Of a stretch of 64,000 nucleotides of DNA, positions 18,161-28,091 are shown one piece after another (within the stretch, counting starts at the first letter, position 1; each line of letters opens with the position of its first letter). Below the pieces are notes generated by a model. It saw only the letters and a list, made by a program, of their open reading frames with translations, had not been told where the DNA came from and ran no database searches. The position numbers and the translations under genes were made by a program. Source of the DNA: Zhongshania marina (GTDB lineage Bacteria > Pseudomonadota > Gammaproteobacteria > Pseudomonadales > Spongiibacteraceae). The stretch covers positions 7,501 through 71,500 of the forward strand of contig NZ_PQGG01000010.1 in the NCBI RefSeq assembly GCF_002915595.1, written 5' to 3'.

Positions 18161-19867
18161 TTAGTGAACTTGGGCTTCACCCGCTCCCTGTGGGTAGCGA
18201 ATACTCTCTACCATATCCTGTACATCTTGCGGTGGCGGCGGTGTTAAATGGCACACCACAGCGGCCACTGCAAAGTTAACAATCATGCCTAAGGTACCAA
18301 TCCCTTCTGGCGACACCCCAAACCACCAATTCTCAGGCACGCTGGCCGCAGGATTGATAAATTTGAAATACACAATATAGGTAGCAGTAAACAAGAGACC
18401 ACTAACCATGCCCGTTATCGCACCGTATTTATTCATGCGTTTGTAAAAGATACCGAGGATGATGGCAGGGAAAAAGCTCGATGCCGCCAAGCCAAAGGCA
18501 AAGGCCACCACTTGGGCGACAAAGCCCGGCGGATTTATCCCCAGATAGCCAGCGATACACACCGCCACCGCTGCCGCACTACGTGCATAACGAAGCTCCA
18601 TTTTGTCCGATATATTCGGCATCAGATTTCGCTTCAGCAAATCGTGGGAGATCGATGTTGAGATAACCAGTAGCAAACCTGCCGAGGTAGACAAGGCTGC
18701 AGCAACGCCACCCGCGGCAACTAGGGCAATCACCCATGCAGGAAGATCGGCAATCTCGGGGTTGGCCAAGACCATAATATCCCGATCAATATGCATCTCG
18801 TTGCGCTCGTCGCCGGAGTAGAACATACGGCCATCTTCGTTTTTATCTTCCCAGCCGATTAAGCCGGTTTTCTCCCAGTTGGTCACCCACGTCGGCGCTT
18901 CACTGTACTCAGTACCCTGACTATCGGCACCGTTAATGGTGTTGATCATATTCAGCCGTGCAAAACCGGCAACCGCGGGTGCTGTGGTGTAAAGCACCGC
19001 AATAAAGATCAACGCCCAGCCCGCAGACTTACGCGCGTCTTTCACCTTAGGTACGGTAAAGAAGCGCACAATCACGTGAGGCAAACCCGCCGTACCCACC
19101 ATCAATGCTGCAGTGATAAACAGCACATCAATCGTCGACTTCGTCCCACTGGTGTAGGCGGCAAACCCGAGTTCAGCCGACAAGCCATCGAGCTTGTCGA
19201 GCAGATGCACCCCCGAACCATCGGCCAAGGTCGCGCCGAAGCCAAACTGGGGAATAACATGACCCGTAATCATGATCGAGATAAAGATTGCCGGCACCAA
19301 ATAGGCCATCATCAACACGCAGTATTGCGCGACCTGGGTATAGGTGATGCCCTTCATGCCGCCGAGTACGGCGTAAAAGAACACAATTGCCATGCCTAGG
19401 AACACGCCAGTGGTAATGTCTACTTCAAGGAAGCGACTGAATACCACGCCAACCCCACGCATCTGCCCTGCCACATAAGTGAAAGACACAAAGATCGCGC
19501 AGATAACGGCAACGGTGCGCGCAGTTTGCGAGTAATAGCGGTCACCAATAAAATCGGGCACGGTAAACTTACCAAATTTACGCAGATACGGTGCCAAGCA
19601 GAGCGCCAGCAATACATAGCCACCCGTCCACCCCATTAAATAGACCGCGCCATCGTATCCCATAAAAGAAATTAAGCCCGCCATCGAAATAAACGACGCC
19701 GCGCTCATCCAGTCCGCCGCCGTCGCCATTCCGTTCACCACAGGGTGCACACCACCGCCGGCAACATAAAACTCTTTCGTGGAGCCTGCGCGACAATAAA
19801 TCGCGATACCGATGTACAAAACAAAACTCAAACCGACAATTAAAAACGTCCAAATTCGAATATCCAT
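18161..19867 (-). CDS. Sodium:solute symporter, VC_2705 subfamily (ActP-like)
   Basis: 568 aa, SSS family, about 13 transmembrane segments, with the family insert between helices (about residues 300-370, hydrophilic and acidic, containing the EAPTWVTNWEKTG stretch). This subfamily is the partner of DUF4212 small subunits and is thought to carry acetate or other short carboxylates with Na+. The DUF4212 gene lies 9 bp upstream. The link with acs, a porin and a CrbS/CrbR-like system supports an acetate or short-chain-acid uptake role, which is inference. Confidence 0.92.
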   Translation of the reverse strand: MDIRIWTFLIVGLSFVLYIGIAIYCRAGSTKEFYVAGGGVHPVVNGMATAADWMSAASFISMAGLISFMGYDGAVYLMGWTGGYVLLALCLAPYLRKFGKFTVPDFIGDRYYSQTARTVAVICAIFVSFTYVAGQMRGVGVVFSRFLEVDITTGVFLGMAIVFFYAVLGGMKGITYTQVAQYCVLMMAYLVPAIFISIMITGHVIPQFGFGATLADGSGVHLLDKLDGLSAELGFAAYTSGTKSTIDVLFITAALMVGTAGLPHVIVRFFTVPKVKDARKSAGWALIFIAVLYTTAPAVAGFARLNMINTINGADSQGTEYSEAPTWVTNWEKTGLIGWEDKNEDGRMFYSGDERNEMHIDRDIMVLANPEIADLPAWVIALVAAGGVAAALSTSAGLLLVISTSISHDLLKRNLMPNISDKMELRYARSAAAVAVCIAGYLGINPPGFVAQVVAFAFGLAASSFFPAIILGIFYKRMNKYGAITGMVSGLLFTATYIVYFKFINPAASVPENWWFGVSPEGIGTLGMIVNFAVAAVVCHLTPPPPQDVQDMVESIRYPQGAGEAQVH

Positions 19868-19876
19868 AATTCACCC

Positions 19877-20143
19877 CTAGTCTTCTTGAACGTCGTATTT
19901 TTCGTCGAGCCGATTCATTTTGTATACGTACACAAAAATCAGCACCACAAACGTGTAAATTGATCCTTGCTGCGCAAACCAAAAACCCAATTTAAAACCA
20001 AAAAATTGAATTTGATTTAGCACATCAACTAAGATTATTCCGAAGCCAAAAGACACCAAGGCCCAGATAAACAGCAGACTAAGCAAGAGCTTCACGTTTT
20101 CTCGCCAATAGGCTTTTGCTAGTTCTTTCGAATGAAACGCCAT
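19877..20143 (-). CDS. DUF4212 small subunit of the sodium:solute symporter
   Basis: 88 aa with two transmembrane helices (about 20-42 and 53-75). It matches the DUF4212/putative solute:sodium symporter small subunit family: AYWRENVKLL at the N-terminus and VYVYKMNRLDEKYD at the C-terminus. It is co-transcribed directly before the 568-aa symporter. Ribosome-binding site AGGAGA sits before the ATG. A TnGAC-N4-GTCnA palindrome lies 73 bp upstream. Confidence 0.93.
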   Translation of the reverse strand: MAFHSKELAKAYWRENVKLLLSLLFIWALVSFGFGIILVDVLNQIQFFGFKLGFWFAQQGSIYTFVVLIFVYVYKMNRLDEKYDVQED

Positions 20144-20198
20144 TGTTATTCTCCTATTATTTTCGACTTATACTTTTATAAACCAAGCATTACAGTTA

Positions 20199-20229
20199 CA
20201 TCACAGTTTCACCATTCGACCTTAGTCGA
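20199..20229 (-). promoter_or_regulatory. Symporter promoter region: candidate CrbR site and shared 14-mer
   Basis: TCGACCTTAGTCGA (20216-20229) is a perfect TCGAC-N4-GTCGA palindrome matching the acs-region sites in the core GACyTTrGTC. The 14-mer CATCACAGTTTCAC at 20199-20212, also found before the ferredoxin operon, is 3 bp away on the promoter-proximal side. Confidence 0.5.
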
Positions 20230-20245
20230 CTAGCGTAGTCGATGA

Positions 20246-21589
20246 TCAAAATATGTATTTCGCGCTAAATTGCAGACGATCTAAGTCACCTCTATCGTCG
20301 CCATTGACGGGCTTCTCAATTTCTTTAGTGGCATGGATATATTCAATACCGAACGTTAAGGCCGCTACGGGGGCGTAAACTAAATTTACATGCATACTTT
20401 GGTAAGACGCAGCTACGGTATCGGCAAGCGAATTTGGATTGTCAGCCGAACTTGCCGACAGCACTAAACTGCTTCGCCATTTAGGGGCCCATATATGGCG
20501 ATACGCCGCGTAGCCACCCACAGAGTCAATTAATTCAATATCACCATTATCTTCAATGACTCCATCGCGGTAGGTTTGTAAGCCTAGATAGCGCCCTAAA
20601 GCATTCCCTGCGTTTAGCTGTACGCGAATATCATCCTCACCTAACTGCCAAACACCGGCAAAACTCACGCCGTAACCATAGACACTGTCATCACCGGCAA
20701 CCACCTGCGCCTGACTGTTACTAAAGTTTTGTTTATAAGCGACCTCTCGCACCATACCAGCAAAGCTGTAACTAAAATCACCGGATTTCCCGTTATAACG
20801 CAGCACCATGTCCGGTAGGGCATTGTTATCATAGGCACTAGCACCGGCCGCCGATCCATCTTCGCCGTACAAACCGCTTGAGGGGTTTTCTAGCGCAAAC
20901 ATTAGCGACCTCGAAGGGCCTAAGATATGCGTCCAGCGTATTTGCGCTTGTCGCTCAAACAATGTTCCGACCGGTCCCACAAAATCGAGGGTATCTGGCA
21001 AACTGCCAACATTAAAAAAGGTGCTCCACGTTTGGCCGGCCAGCAATGAATTATTCTTGCTGTACTCCCAGTTCAAATAAGCATGCCGAACGCGAGACGC
21101 CGAGGAGTTACTAATACGCTCATCGCCAATTTGATTAACACCAAAGTCCATTTCAATATAAGTACCAACTGCACCCAGCTCTGTTGCAGTCGTCGTTTTA
21201 AACCAAATACGTGAGTGCTTGGCCTGCATATCAAGGTTGCTATCACCCGATTTTCCACCTACTGGAATCACCGACGCGACGAGAAAATCGTCACCGACAC
21301 CGGCCAATGCGCGCTCGCCGTCGCTATATTGGCTGGCGATAACATCTAATTTTATATAGCCGCCAAAGGAGTACTCAGTAGCACCTTTAGTCTGCATAGC
21401 GTTGGTTGACCGCTCTTTTTCTGCAAGAGCCTGCTCTAAACGGGCAACTCGCTGCTCTAAAGTCTCTGCCTGAAGTGCTTCAGCCGTTAAAGAAAGTGGC
21501 AAGGTAGCAATCACCAAGCCGGCAAATAAACTTGATCGTAACGGCAAGACCGCCAAATCAGCCAAAGTCATTTTTTTATTAATTATCAT
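20246..21589 (-). CDS. DcaP-like outer-membrane porin
   Basis: 447 aa. A signal peptide is followed by a short coiled coil (LEQRVARLEQALAEKE, about 44-59), which fits the periplasmic trimerising segment of DcaP-type porins, then GGYIKLDVIASQYSDGE at the start of the barrel and a terminal aromatic residue (KYIF). DcaP in Acinetobacter takes up dicarboxylates. It is divergent from acs across a space holding two CrbR-like palindromes, so it may admit the organic acids used by the symporter and Acs. A hairpin abuts its start codon. Confidence 0.78.
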   Translation of the reverse strand: MIINKKMTLADLAVLPLRSSLFAGLVIATLPLSLTAEALQAETLEQRVARLEQALAEKERSTNAMQTKGATEYSFGGYIKLDVIASQYSDGERALAGVGDDFLVASVIPVGGKSGDSNLDMQAKHSRIWFKTTTATELGAVGTYIEMDFGVNQIGDERISNSSASRVRHAYLNWEYSKNNSLLAGQTWSTFFNVGSLPDTLDFVGPVGTLFERQAQIRWTHILGPSRSLMFALENPSSGLYGEDGSAAGASAYDNNALPDMVLRYNGKSGDFSYSFAGMVREVAYKQNFSNSQAQVVAGDDSVYGYGVSFAGVWQLGEDDIRVQLNAGNALGRYLGLQTYRDGVIEDNGDIELIDSVGGYAAYRHIWAPKWRSSLVLSASSADNPNSLADTVAASYQSMHVNLVYAPVAALTFGIEYIHATKEIEKPVNGDDRGDLDRLQFSAKYIF

Positions 21590-21590
21590 A

Positions 21591-21644
21591 GTGAGCTCTC
21601 TCGAATCGGAAATGACACGAAATTTATATGCTCAAGGAGCTCAC
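21591..21644 (-). promoter_or_regulatory. Inverted repeat adjoining the porin start codon
   Basis: GTGAGCTC (21591-21598) and GAGCTCAC (21637-21644) are perfect inverted copies separated by 38 bp. In the porin mRNA the inner arm lies immediately before the ATG and overlaps the weak GAGAG ribosome-binding site, so pairing could limit translation. Confidence 0.35.
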
Positions 21645-21669
21645 AACGATATTAGCCATTAGTCATATA

Positions 21670-21737
21670 TAGACCAAAGTCTATAAGACAATATGACGGG
21701 AAAAATATAAGACGAGACGTAACTAGACCAAGGTCTA
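21670..21737. promoter_or_regulatory. Two candidate CrbR operators between porin and acs
   Basis: TAGACCAAAGTCTA (21670-21683) and TAGACCAAGGTCTA (21724-21737, a perfect palindrome around AA) are 54 bp apart centre to centre. They are the best-conserved copies of TnGAC-N4-GTCnA, which also occurs before the symporter operon and the hybrid kinase gene. Confidence 0.6.
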
Positions 21738-21801
21738 ATTCTATTTCAATCACATTCTAAGGATAATCCACCGCAATAAATTTAAAATGGAGACCTCGGT
21801 C

Positions 21802-23778
21802 ATGACTACTTCAACGCCTTCAGCGAACTACTATCCCGTTGACATCACCGCAAAGAACAATGCCTATATAGACATTGAAGCTCATACATCTCTATATCAA
21901 CAATCCCTTGATACGCCAGAGTTATTCTGGGCAGAACAAGCAAAACGCCTAGACTGGGTAGTCACTCCAAACTCCATTAAAAATTGCAATTTTGCAAAAC
22001 ATAATCTGTCGATTCGCTGGTTTGAAGATGGCCAGTTAAATGCCAGTGTAAATTGCCTAGACCGCCATTTAAATCAACAGGCAGACCAATTGGCAATGAT
22101 TTGGGAGCCCGACAGCGAAACTGACGTCGAGCGCAAATACACCTATCGAGAACTCCACACACAGGTGTGCAAACTCGCCAACGGCTTAAAAAGCTTAGGA
22201 GTGACTAAAGGCGATGTAGTAACGCTATATATGCCGATGATTCCCGAAGCAACTATCGCGATGCTTGCCTGCGCACGTATCGGCGCTATCCATTCAGTCG
22301 TATTTGGCGGATTCTCTCCGGAAGCTTTAGCTGGCCGCATACAAGATGGCCAATCAAAATTGATCATTACCGCTGACGCCGGAAATCGCGGCGGCCGGCG
22401 AGTAGAACTCAAACAAAATGTCGATGACGCCATAGCACTCTGTCCACCAACACTCGTTGAAAAAGTCTTGGTAGTTAAACACACGGGAGACAATATTAAT
22501 TGGCAAGCACCTCGCGATATCGACTACCACACACTCACCAATGAACAAGACAGCATTTGCGAAGCCGAGGTCATGAACGCTGAAGACCCGCTGTTCATTC
22601 TTTACACCTCCGGCTCAACGGGCAAACCCAAAGGAGCCGTCCACACCACCGGCGGCTACATGGTTTACACATCCTTAAGCCACCACTTAGTTTTTGATTA
22701 CAAACCCGGTGAAATTTATTGGTGTATGGCCGACATCGGATGGATTACCGGTCATAGCTATGCGGTATATGGCCCCTTAAGCAACGGTGCCACCATCGTG
22801 ATGTATGAAGGCATCCCCAATTTTCCAGATGCAGGCAGACTGGCACGCATCATCGACAAACATCAGGTAAATACACTGTACACCGCACCCACCGTCATTC
22901 GCGCCCTTATGGCCCACAGCGAAGAAGCATTAGCTAACACCGACCGCAGCTCACTGCGCTTATTAGGTACTGCCGGCGAGCCTATAAATCCGGAAGCTTG
23001 GACATGGTTTTACGAACAATTTGGCCGCAGTCAATGCCCCATACTCGACACCTGGTGGCAAACAGAAACCGGCGGTTTAATGATTACCCCTCTACCCGGC
23101 GCTCTTGCTCTAAAACCCGGATCCGCAACCTTGCCTTTCTTTGGCGTACATCCAGCACTAGTTGATAACGACGGCAATGTATTATCAGGCGCCGCCGAGG
23201 GCAATTTGGTCATTTGTGACAGCTGGCCGGGACAAATGCGCACCATATTCGGTGATCACCAACGTTTTATCGACACCTATTTTTCCACCTTTGAAGGCTA
23301 TTACTTTAGCAGCGACGGTGCGCGGCGCGACGAAGATGGCTATTACTGGATCACCGGCAGAGTCGATGACGTACTGAATGTCTCTGGGCACCGATTAGGA
23401 ACCGCAGAACTAGAAAGTGCACTCGCTGCGCACCCCTCAGTGGCAGAAGCAGCAGTTGTTGGCTATCCCCACTCCATTAAAGGTGAGGGCATCTACGCCT
23501 ACGTTACCCTCACTGAAAAGCTAGATGAATGTGAGTCACTGCGCAACGAACTAAAGCAATGGCTAAGGAAAGAAATTGGCCCCATTGCGGTAGCCGATGT
23601 CATCCAATGGACAGATGACCTGCCTAAAACCCGCTCGGGGAAAATCATGCGTCGCATACTGCGAAAAATTGCTGCGGACGACACTGAAAATCTCGGCGAT
23701 TTATCCACCCTCGCCGATCCGGCTGTTGTCGCCAAACTTATTCAGGTTCACAACATTACAAAAGCAAGTATTGCCTAA
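21802..23778 (+). CDS. acs: Acetyl-CoA synthetase (AMP-forming)
   Basis: Activates acetate to acetyl-CoA through acetyl-AMP. 658 aa, close to E. coli Acs. Visible motifs are the P-loop [29 protein letters not shown], the [10 protein letters not shown] adenylation motif, [12 protein letters not shown], and [11 protein letters not shown] with the regulatory acetylation lysine near residue 614. I prefer the ATG at 21802, with GGAG about 9 bases upstream; the ATG at 21787 has no site. Two palindromes lie in its promoter region and a strong terminator follows. Adjacent CrbR/CrbS-like genes indicate control by the acetate switch known in Vibrio and Pseudomonas. A propionyl-CoA synthetase is less likely on motif match. 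Confidence 0.95.
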   Translation: MTTSTPSANYYPVDITAKNNAYIDIEAHTSLYQQSLDTPELFWAEQAKRLDWVVTPNSIKNCNFAKHNLSIRWFEDGQLNASVNCLDRHLNQQADQLAMIWEPDSETDVERKYTYRELHTQVCKLANGLKSLGVTKGDVVTLYMPMIPEATIAMLACARIGAIHSVVFGGFSPEALAGRIQDGQSKLIITADAGNRGGRRVELKQNVDDAIALCPPTLVEKVLVVKHTGDNINWQAPRDIDYHTLTNEQDSICEAEVMNAEDPLFILYTSGSTGKPKGAVHTTGGYMVYTSLSHHLVFDYKPGEIYWCMADIGWITGHSYAVYGPLSNGATIVMYEGIPNFPDAGRLARIIDKHQVNTLYTAPTVIRALMAHSEEALANTDRSSLRLLGTAGEPINPEAWTWFYEQFGRSQCPILDTWWQTETGGLMITPLPGALALKPGSATLPFFGVHPALVDNDGNVLSGAAEGNLVICDSWPGQMRTIFGDHQRFIDTYFSTFEGYYFSSDGARRDEDGYYWITGRVDDVLNVSGHRLGTAELESALAAHPSVAEAAVVGYPHSIKGEGIYAYVTLTEKLDECESLRNELKQWLRKEIGPIAVADVIQWTDDLPKTRSGKIMRRILRKIAADDTENLGDLSTLADPAVVAKLIQVHNITKASIA

Positions 23779-23796
23779 TTATTCCTAAGGGTCTTT

Positions 23797-23819
23797 GCCC
23801 TGCATTGCAGGGCTTTTTT
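23797..23819 (+). terminator. Rho-independent terminator of acs
   Basis: Perfect 7-bp stem GCCCTGC/GCAGGGC, loop ATT, then six T on the plus strand, 18 bp after the acs stop. Confidence 0.93.
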
Positions 23820-23863
23820 CTATACACTGTTGCCTATACAAACCAATAAGAAAAAGGCACCCG

Positions 23864-24517
23864 ATGGACTCACTGCGATTTATCATTGCTGACGACCACC
23901 CACTATTTCGCGCAGCACTCAAAGCAACGCTTACCCAGAATTTTGAAGGCTGTATCGTCAGCGAAGCAGCATCTATCGCAGAATTACAAAACTTACTTAG
24001 CACAGATACTAGCAGTGATCTCATTTTACTCGATTTGCACATGCCTGATGCACAGGGCTTTAGTGGCTTAATCCACTTGCAAGCCCACTACCCTGAGATT
24101 CCCGTTATGATTATTTCCGCTAGCGAAACCCCCGAAATAATGTGTCGTGCGATTGACCACGGCGCTGCGGGATTTCTACCCAAAAGCAGCCCAGCCGAAG
24201 CAATTAGCGGCGCTATAAATGTCATTATAAATGGTGCTAGATGGCTTCCCGAGGGCGTTAAATATCAAGTGGGACAGAACAGTAAAGAAAAGAAAATGGC
24301 TGAAGATATTGCCAGCCTTACGCCACAACAATTCCGCGTTGCCAGCTTGCTAGTCCAGGGCCTACTCAATAAGCAAATTGCCTACGAACTCAATGTGACA
24401 GAAGCGACTGTAAAAGCACACGTGACAGAGATTTTTCGCAAACTCGGCGTTCACTCTCGTACACAGGCGGCCTTGGCATTTAGCCAGTTAGATGCCACCC
24501 CTCCACAATTAAGCTAA
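23864..24517 (+). CDS. crbR: LuxR/NarL-type response regulator, CrbR/ErdR-like
   Basis: 217 aa from the ATG at 23864, which has AAGG 7 bases upstream; an upstream TTG would run through the acs terminator and is rejected. Receiver domain about 1-120: acidic pair in ADDHP, phosphoacceptor Asp in LILLDLHMPD, Lys in FLPKSS. Output is a LuxR helix-turn-helix (about 148-210, LTPQQFRVASLL to TVKAHVTEIFRKLGV). It is convergent with a symporter-type hybrid kinase and follows acs, the arrangement of CrbS/CrbR (MxtR/ErdR), which activates acs. The gene name is by context and family. Confidence 0.85.
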   Translation: MDSLRFIIADDHPLFRAALKATLTQNFEGCIVSEAASIAELQNLLSTDTSSDLILLDLHMPDAQGFSGLIHLQAHYPEIPVMIISASETPEIMCRAIDHGAAGFLPKSSPAEAISGAINVIINGARWLPEGVKYQVGQNSKEKKMAEDIASLTPQQFRVASLLVQGLLNKQIAYELNVTEATVKAHVTEIFRKLGVHSRTQAALAFSQLDATPPQLS

Positions 24518-24530
24518 TAAATTATATTTC

Positions 24531-27500
24531 TTAGCGCAGTAAAAGTTGACGCATCACACCCCGTAAAGCAGCGGGCTTAACCGGCTTTGTTAAAAATCGA
24601 TAACCCGCCTTCTCAACCTGAGCACGCACCTCTACGCTGTTATCAGCGCTGATTATCACCGCGGGCAAACTTGTCTGCCAGTGATAGTTCAACGCCTCTA
24701 TTAGCTGTAATCCCGTTTCCCCGTTATCTAAATGAAAATCAGCCAGTACAATATCTGGCGCTTTTTCCAAGCGCCATTGAGCGAGCACTTCACCGAGATT
24801 ACCGCCGCTAAAAACACGGCAGCCCCACTGCCCTAGCAAGGCTTGCATTCCAGCTCGAATACCTACTTCATTATCTATGCATAACACACTCACACCGGTA
24901 AGTTCAGACTCCATATCAATCGTATTTCCTTCAACAATACGATCCTGTTGTTTGCCAATGGGCACCTTAATGGTGAATACACTGCCTCGCCCTTCCACTG
25001 AAGCAAGTGTTACCTCATGCCCCAGCAAACCACTAATACGTTGAACGATAGACAAACCTAGCCCTAACCCTTTATCAGCATCATTTTGCACCGCACCAGA
25101 AACACGCTCAAACTCGTCGAACACCCGCAATTGATCTGTTTTAGAGATACCTGACCCGGTATCCCATACCTGAACCAGAACATGTTTATCACGCCGCCGA
25201 CACGCCAACAAAACACCACCGGTTCGGGTATAACGCAAGGCATTAGAAAGAAAATTCTGAATCACCCGCCGCAACAATTGTTTATCACTATAAACCCACA
25301 GTGTTGATGGCCGATAACGTAATTCCAAGCCATTTCGCTCGGCACTTAGCCCACATTCACGGGCCAGCGGCTCAAGTATTTCCGCTATACAAAAGTCGCG
25401 ACGCTCAAGCCGAATATTTCCCGAATCCAAACGCGCGATTTCTCGCAAGGATGTAATTAAATTTTCTGCGCCAACCAACGCAGCATCTATATGCCCGACA
25501 TCCTCCGCGACATCACTACCTTTCGTACGGTGAGCCAAGGCGGCAGTAAATAGCCGCGCCGCGCTAATCGGCTGCAATAAATCGTGGCTGGCCGCGGCTA
25601 AAAAGCGACTTTTACTCGCATACACCAAGTTTAATTCCCGCTCAATTCTGGCGCGCGCTTGATTCTCATGAGCCAAGGAATCGTTCGCTGCCGCCAAGGC
25701 AGAGGTGCGCTCTGTAACGCGCCGCTCCAACTGTTCCCTAGTCTCATCTAACTCATTAAACATCCGCCGATACTCGCTAATGTCTGTGTAAGTCGTGACA
25801 TAACCGCCACGCGCCATAGGCGTACCACAAACTTCAATTACCGTACCATTTGGTAAAACTCGTTCAATGCGATAGGGCTTACCGCCGCTTAATAAATCCA
25901 AACGCCGAGTAATCGCCCCATCCACATCCGTATCGGCATTCTGTAAATAGCCTCGCTCAGCATTAAACTGATACACCTTGGCAATAGGGCAACCGATATA
26001 AAGCAAACGCTCAGGGAAATTGAACAACTCAACATAACGACTATTCCAAGCCACCAAGTCTAAATTAGCATCCACCACGCTAATGCCCTGAGGAATAGTC
26101 TCTAAGGTTATCTGTAATAAATCTTGGCCAAATTGTAATTGCTTAGAACTATCACCAATCAACAATACAAATTCATCAAGCTGCAAAGGCTTTTTACGTT
26201 GCAATAACTCCAAGGTACGGTGCGCAGACACCGCGCCAACAATTGCCGCCAATGCCGCCTCAACATCTTTCACCACAAAGCGCGGCACGGGGTCATTGGC
26301 AAGTAAACGCTGCCCCACTTTTTGTTCAAAGCGCTGCCAAAGCTGCTGGCTTCGATCCGCACCCAAAAGTGGCGTCAATAAGCGCTGCAACTGCCAGCCT
26401 TCTATTTTGGTGAGTTCAAAATCGGCTTTTTGATAGCCCTTTACCAATCGAATTTGTGTGAAGGCACGCGCTTGTCGCAACTCGATCGCCCGAAACCGAC
26501 AGAACAAAGACACCACGACTAAACTCATGCAGTTAAGCAATAAACTCCAAAAAACACCGTGACTTAAGGGATCAGGAAATGGTAAGCCGAACAATGCCTC
26601 TGGCCTCAACCAAGACAAGCCAAACAAACCGTCAGTAAGTAAGGGATGCCCCAAACCCAACAAAGCGGGCAGCAGTAAGCAGTAAAACCAAATTGCGCCA
26701 CCGGAAAATAAGCCGGCAATAACGCCCCGCGAATGCGCTCTAGGCCAATAAAGGGCAGCTAGAATCGACGGCATTAATTGGGCTGCAGCCGCAAAAGACA
26801 GTAACCCCAAGGACGCTAAACCACCGCGGCCACTTAACTGCTGCTCCAACAACCACGCAGCCAACAACACGGCCGCTATTGCCGCACGCCTTACCTGCTG
26901 TAACCAACGTGCATTGATACTATGAGCGCGATTAAAAAACTGCCAGAGCGGCACCACCCACTCATTACATACCATTACCGACAAGGTCACACAGGCCACA
27001 ATAACCATTCCCGTTGCCGCCGAAAGCCCACCGAGCAGAGCAACTATCGCCAAGCTCTTACTACCAGCAGCTAAGGGCGCAGACACCACCGTCATATCAG
27101 CGTTAAGGGACACCCCCTCTCCGAGTATTGACTGCCCCAAGATAGCTACCGGCGCAATCAATACACCAAACAACGCCAGATAAGCGGGGAATACCCAGCG
27201 CGCAGCACGCATATCACGGCGACTGTGATTCTCCACCACCATGACGTGAAACTGCCGAGGCAGACAAACAATCGCCGCCGCCGCTAAGACTAACTGGGTA
27301 ACAAAATTGACAGGGGCGGGGAAATTAGCCAATTTCCCATACTCAATCTCGACGGCGTTGAGCTCCGCACTAAATAGCACACCTAGCGCAAACAGCCCCA
27401 CTACCACAAACGCCGTCAGTTTTACCAGCGATTCCACCGCAATAGCCGCCATTAAACCTCGGTGACGATGCCGCTTATCCGCCACTCGCGTACCAAATGC

Positions 27501-28013
27501 CACGGTAAACACAACTAATATTAGCGCCGCGATAAAACTGGTACTGCTATGGTCCGCAACCAAATTTGGCTGCCACATATGTTGCACGGTTAACCAAGCT
27601 TGCGTCACTGCTTTTAATTGCAAGGCAATGTAGGGAAGGCTGCCAGCAACAGCAATTAAGGTCACTAAAGCCGCTAGAAACTGATGTTTACCGTAACGAG
27701 AGCCAATAAAGTCGGCAATCGATGTCACTCGGTTTCGCGTGCTCACCACCGATAAGCGCCGAATAAACGGCCAGGCTAATACAAACAGAAGAATCGGCCC
27801 AAGATAAATAGGGACAAACGACCAGCCATCATTCACGGCCTGACCAATAGCCCCAAAAAATGTCCATGAACTACAGTAAACGGCCAGCGACAGACTATAT
27901 ATTAAAGCTCGCACTATTGGCGGACGCTGAATATGCCTATCAGCCCACCAGGCGATTAGAAACAAACATGCGACGTATATAAACGCCAATAACACGAGCC
28001 ACTGACTTTCCAA
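24531..28013 (-). CDS. crbS: Hybrid sensor histidine kinase with Na+/solute symporter domain, CrbS/MxtR-like
   Basis: 1160 aa. Residues about 1-520 are an SSS-family transporter-like module with about 13 membrane segments. A PAS-like segment (about 640-750), a coiled coil, HisKA with the SHDLLQPISAARLF phosphoacceptor His (near 809), HATPase with NFLSNALRY, DTGSGI and GLGLGLSIV, and a C-terminal receiver with Asp near 1092 (VLADFHLD) complete it. This is the CrbS/MxtR/CbrA-type layout. It faces the response regulator tail to tail, 13 bp between stops. A TnGAC-N4-GTCnA site 79 bp upstream suggests autoregulation. Confidence 0.9.
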   Translation of the reverse strand: MESQWLVLLAFIYVACLFLIAWWADRHIQRPPIVRALIYSLSLAVYCSSWTFFGAIGQAVNDGWSFVPIYLGPILLFVLAWPFIRRLSVVSTRNRVTSIADFIGSRYGKHQFLAALVTLIAVAGSLPYIALQLKAVTQAWLTVQHMWQPNLVADHSSTSFIAALILVVFTVAFGTRVADKRHRHRGLMAAIAVESLVKLTAFVVVGLFALGVLFSAELNAVEIEYGKLANFPAPVNFVTQLVLAAAAIVCLPRQFHVMVVENHSRRDMRAARWVFPAYLALFGVLIAPVAILGQSILGEGVSLNADMTVVSAPLAAGSKSLAIVALLGGLSAATGMVIVACVTLSVMVCNEWVVPLWQFFNRAHSINARWLQQVRRAAIAAVLLAAWLLEQQLSGRGGLASLGLLSFAAAAQLMPSILAALYWPRAHSRGVIAGLFSGGAIWFYCLLLPALLGLGHPLLTDGLFGLSWLRPEALFGLPFPDPLSHGVFWSLLLNCMSLVVVSLFCRFRAIELRQARAFTQIRLVKGYQKADFELTKIEGWQLQRLLTPLLGADRSQQLWQRFEQKVGQRLLANDPVPRFVVKDVEAALAAIVGAVSAHRTLELLQRKKPLQLDEFVLLIGDSSKQLQFGQDLLQITLETIPQGISVVDANLDLVAWNSRYVELFNFPERLLYIGCPIAKVYQFNAERGYLQNADTDVDGAITRRLDLLSGGKPYRIERVLPNGTVIEVCGTPMARGGYVTTYTDISEYRRMFNELDETREQLERRVTERTSALAAANDSLAHENQARARIERELNLVYASKSRFLAAASHDLLQPISAARLFTAALAHRTKGSDVAEDVGHIDAALVGAENLITSLREIARLDSGNIRLERRDFCIAEILEPLARECGLSAERNGLELRYRPSTLWVYSDKQLLRRVIQNFLSNALRYTRTGGVLLACRRRDKHVLVQVWDTGSGISKTDQLRVFDEFERVSGAVQNDADKGLGLGLSIVQRISGLLGHEVTLASVEGRGSVFTIKVPIGKQQDRIVEGNTIDMESELTGVSVLCIDNEVGIRAGMQALLGQWGCRVFSGGNLGEVLAQWRLEKAPDIVLADFHLDNGETGLQLIEALNYHWQTSLPAVIISADNSVEVRAQVEKAGYRFLTKPVKPAALRGVMRQLLLR

Positions 28014-28091
28014 CCCTAAACCCCATCACGCCGATTACCGGCAATCTCCCGAGAATACATACAGTCTAGCGCAGCTCCAGCACGACGGTAC

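Noticed and set aside
23795-23863. TTG-initiated N-terminal extension of the response regulator
   Set aside because: It would run through the acs terminator hairpin and has no ribosome-binding site; the ATG at 23864 fits the receiver fold.
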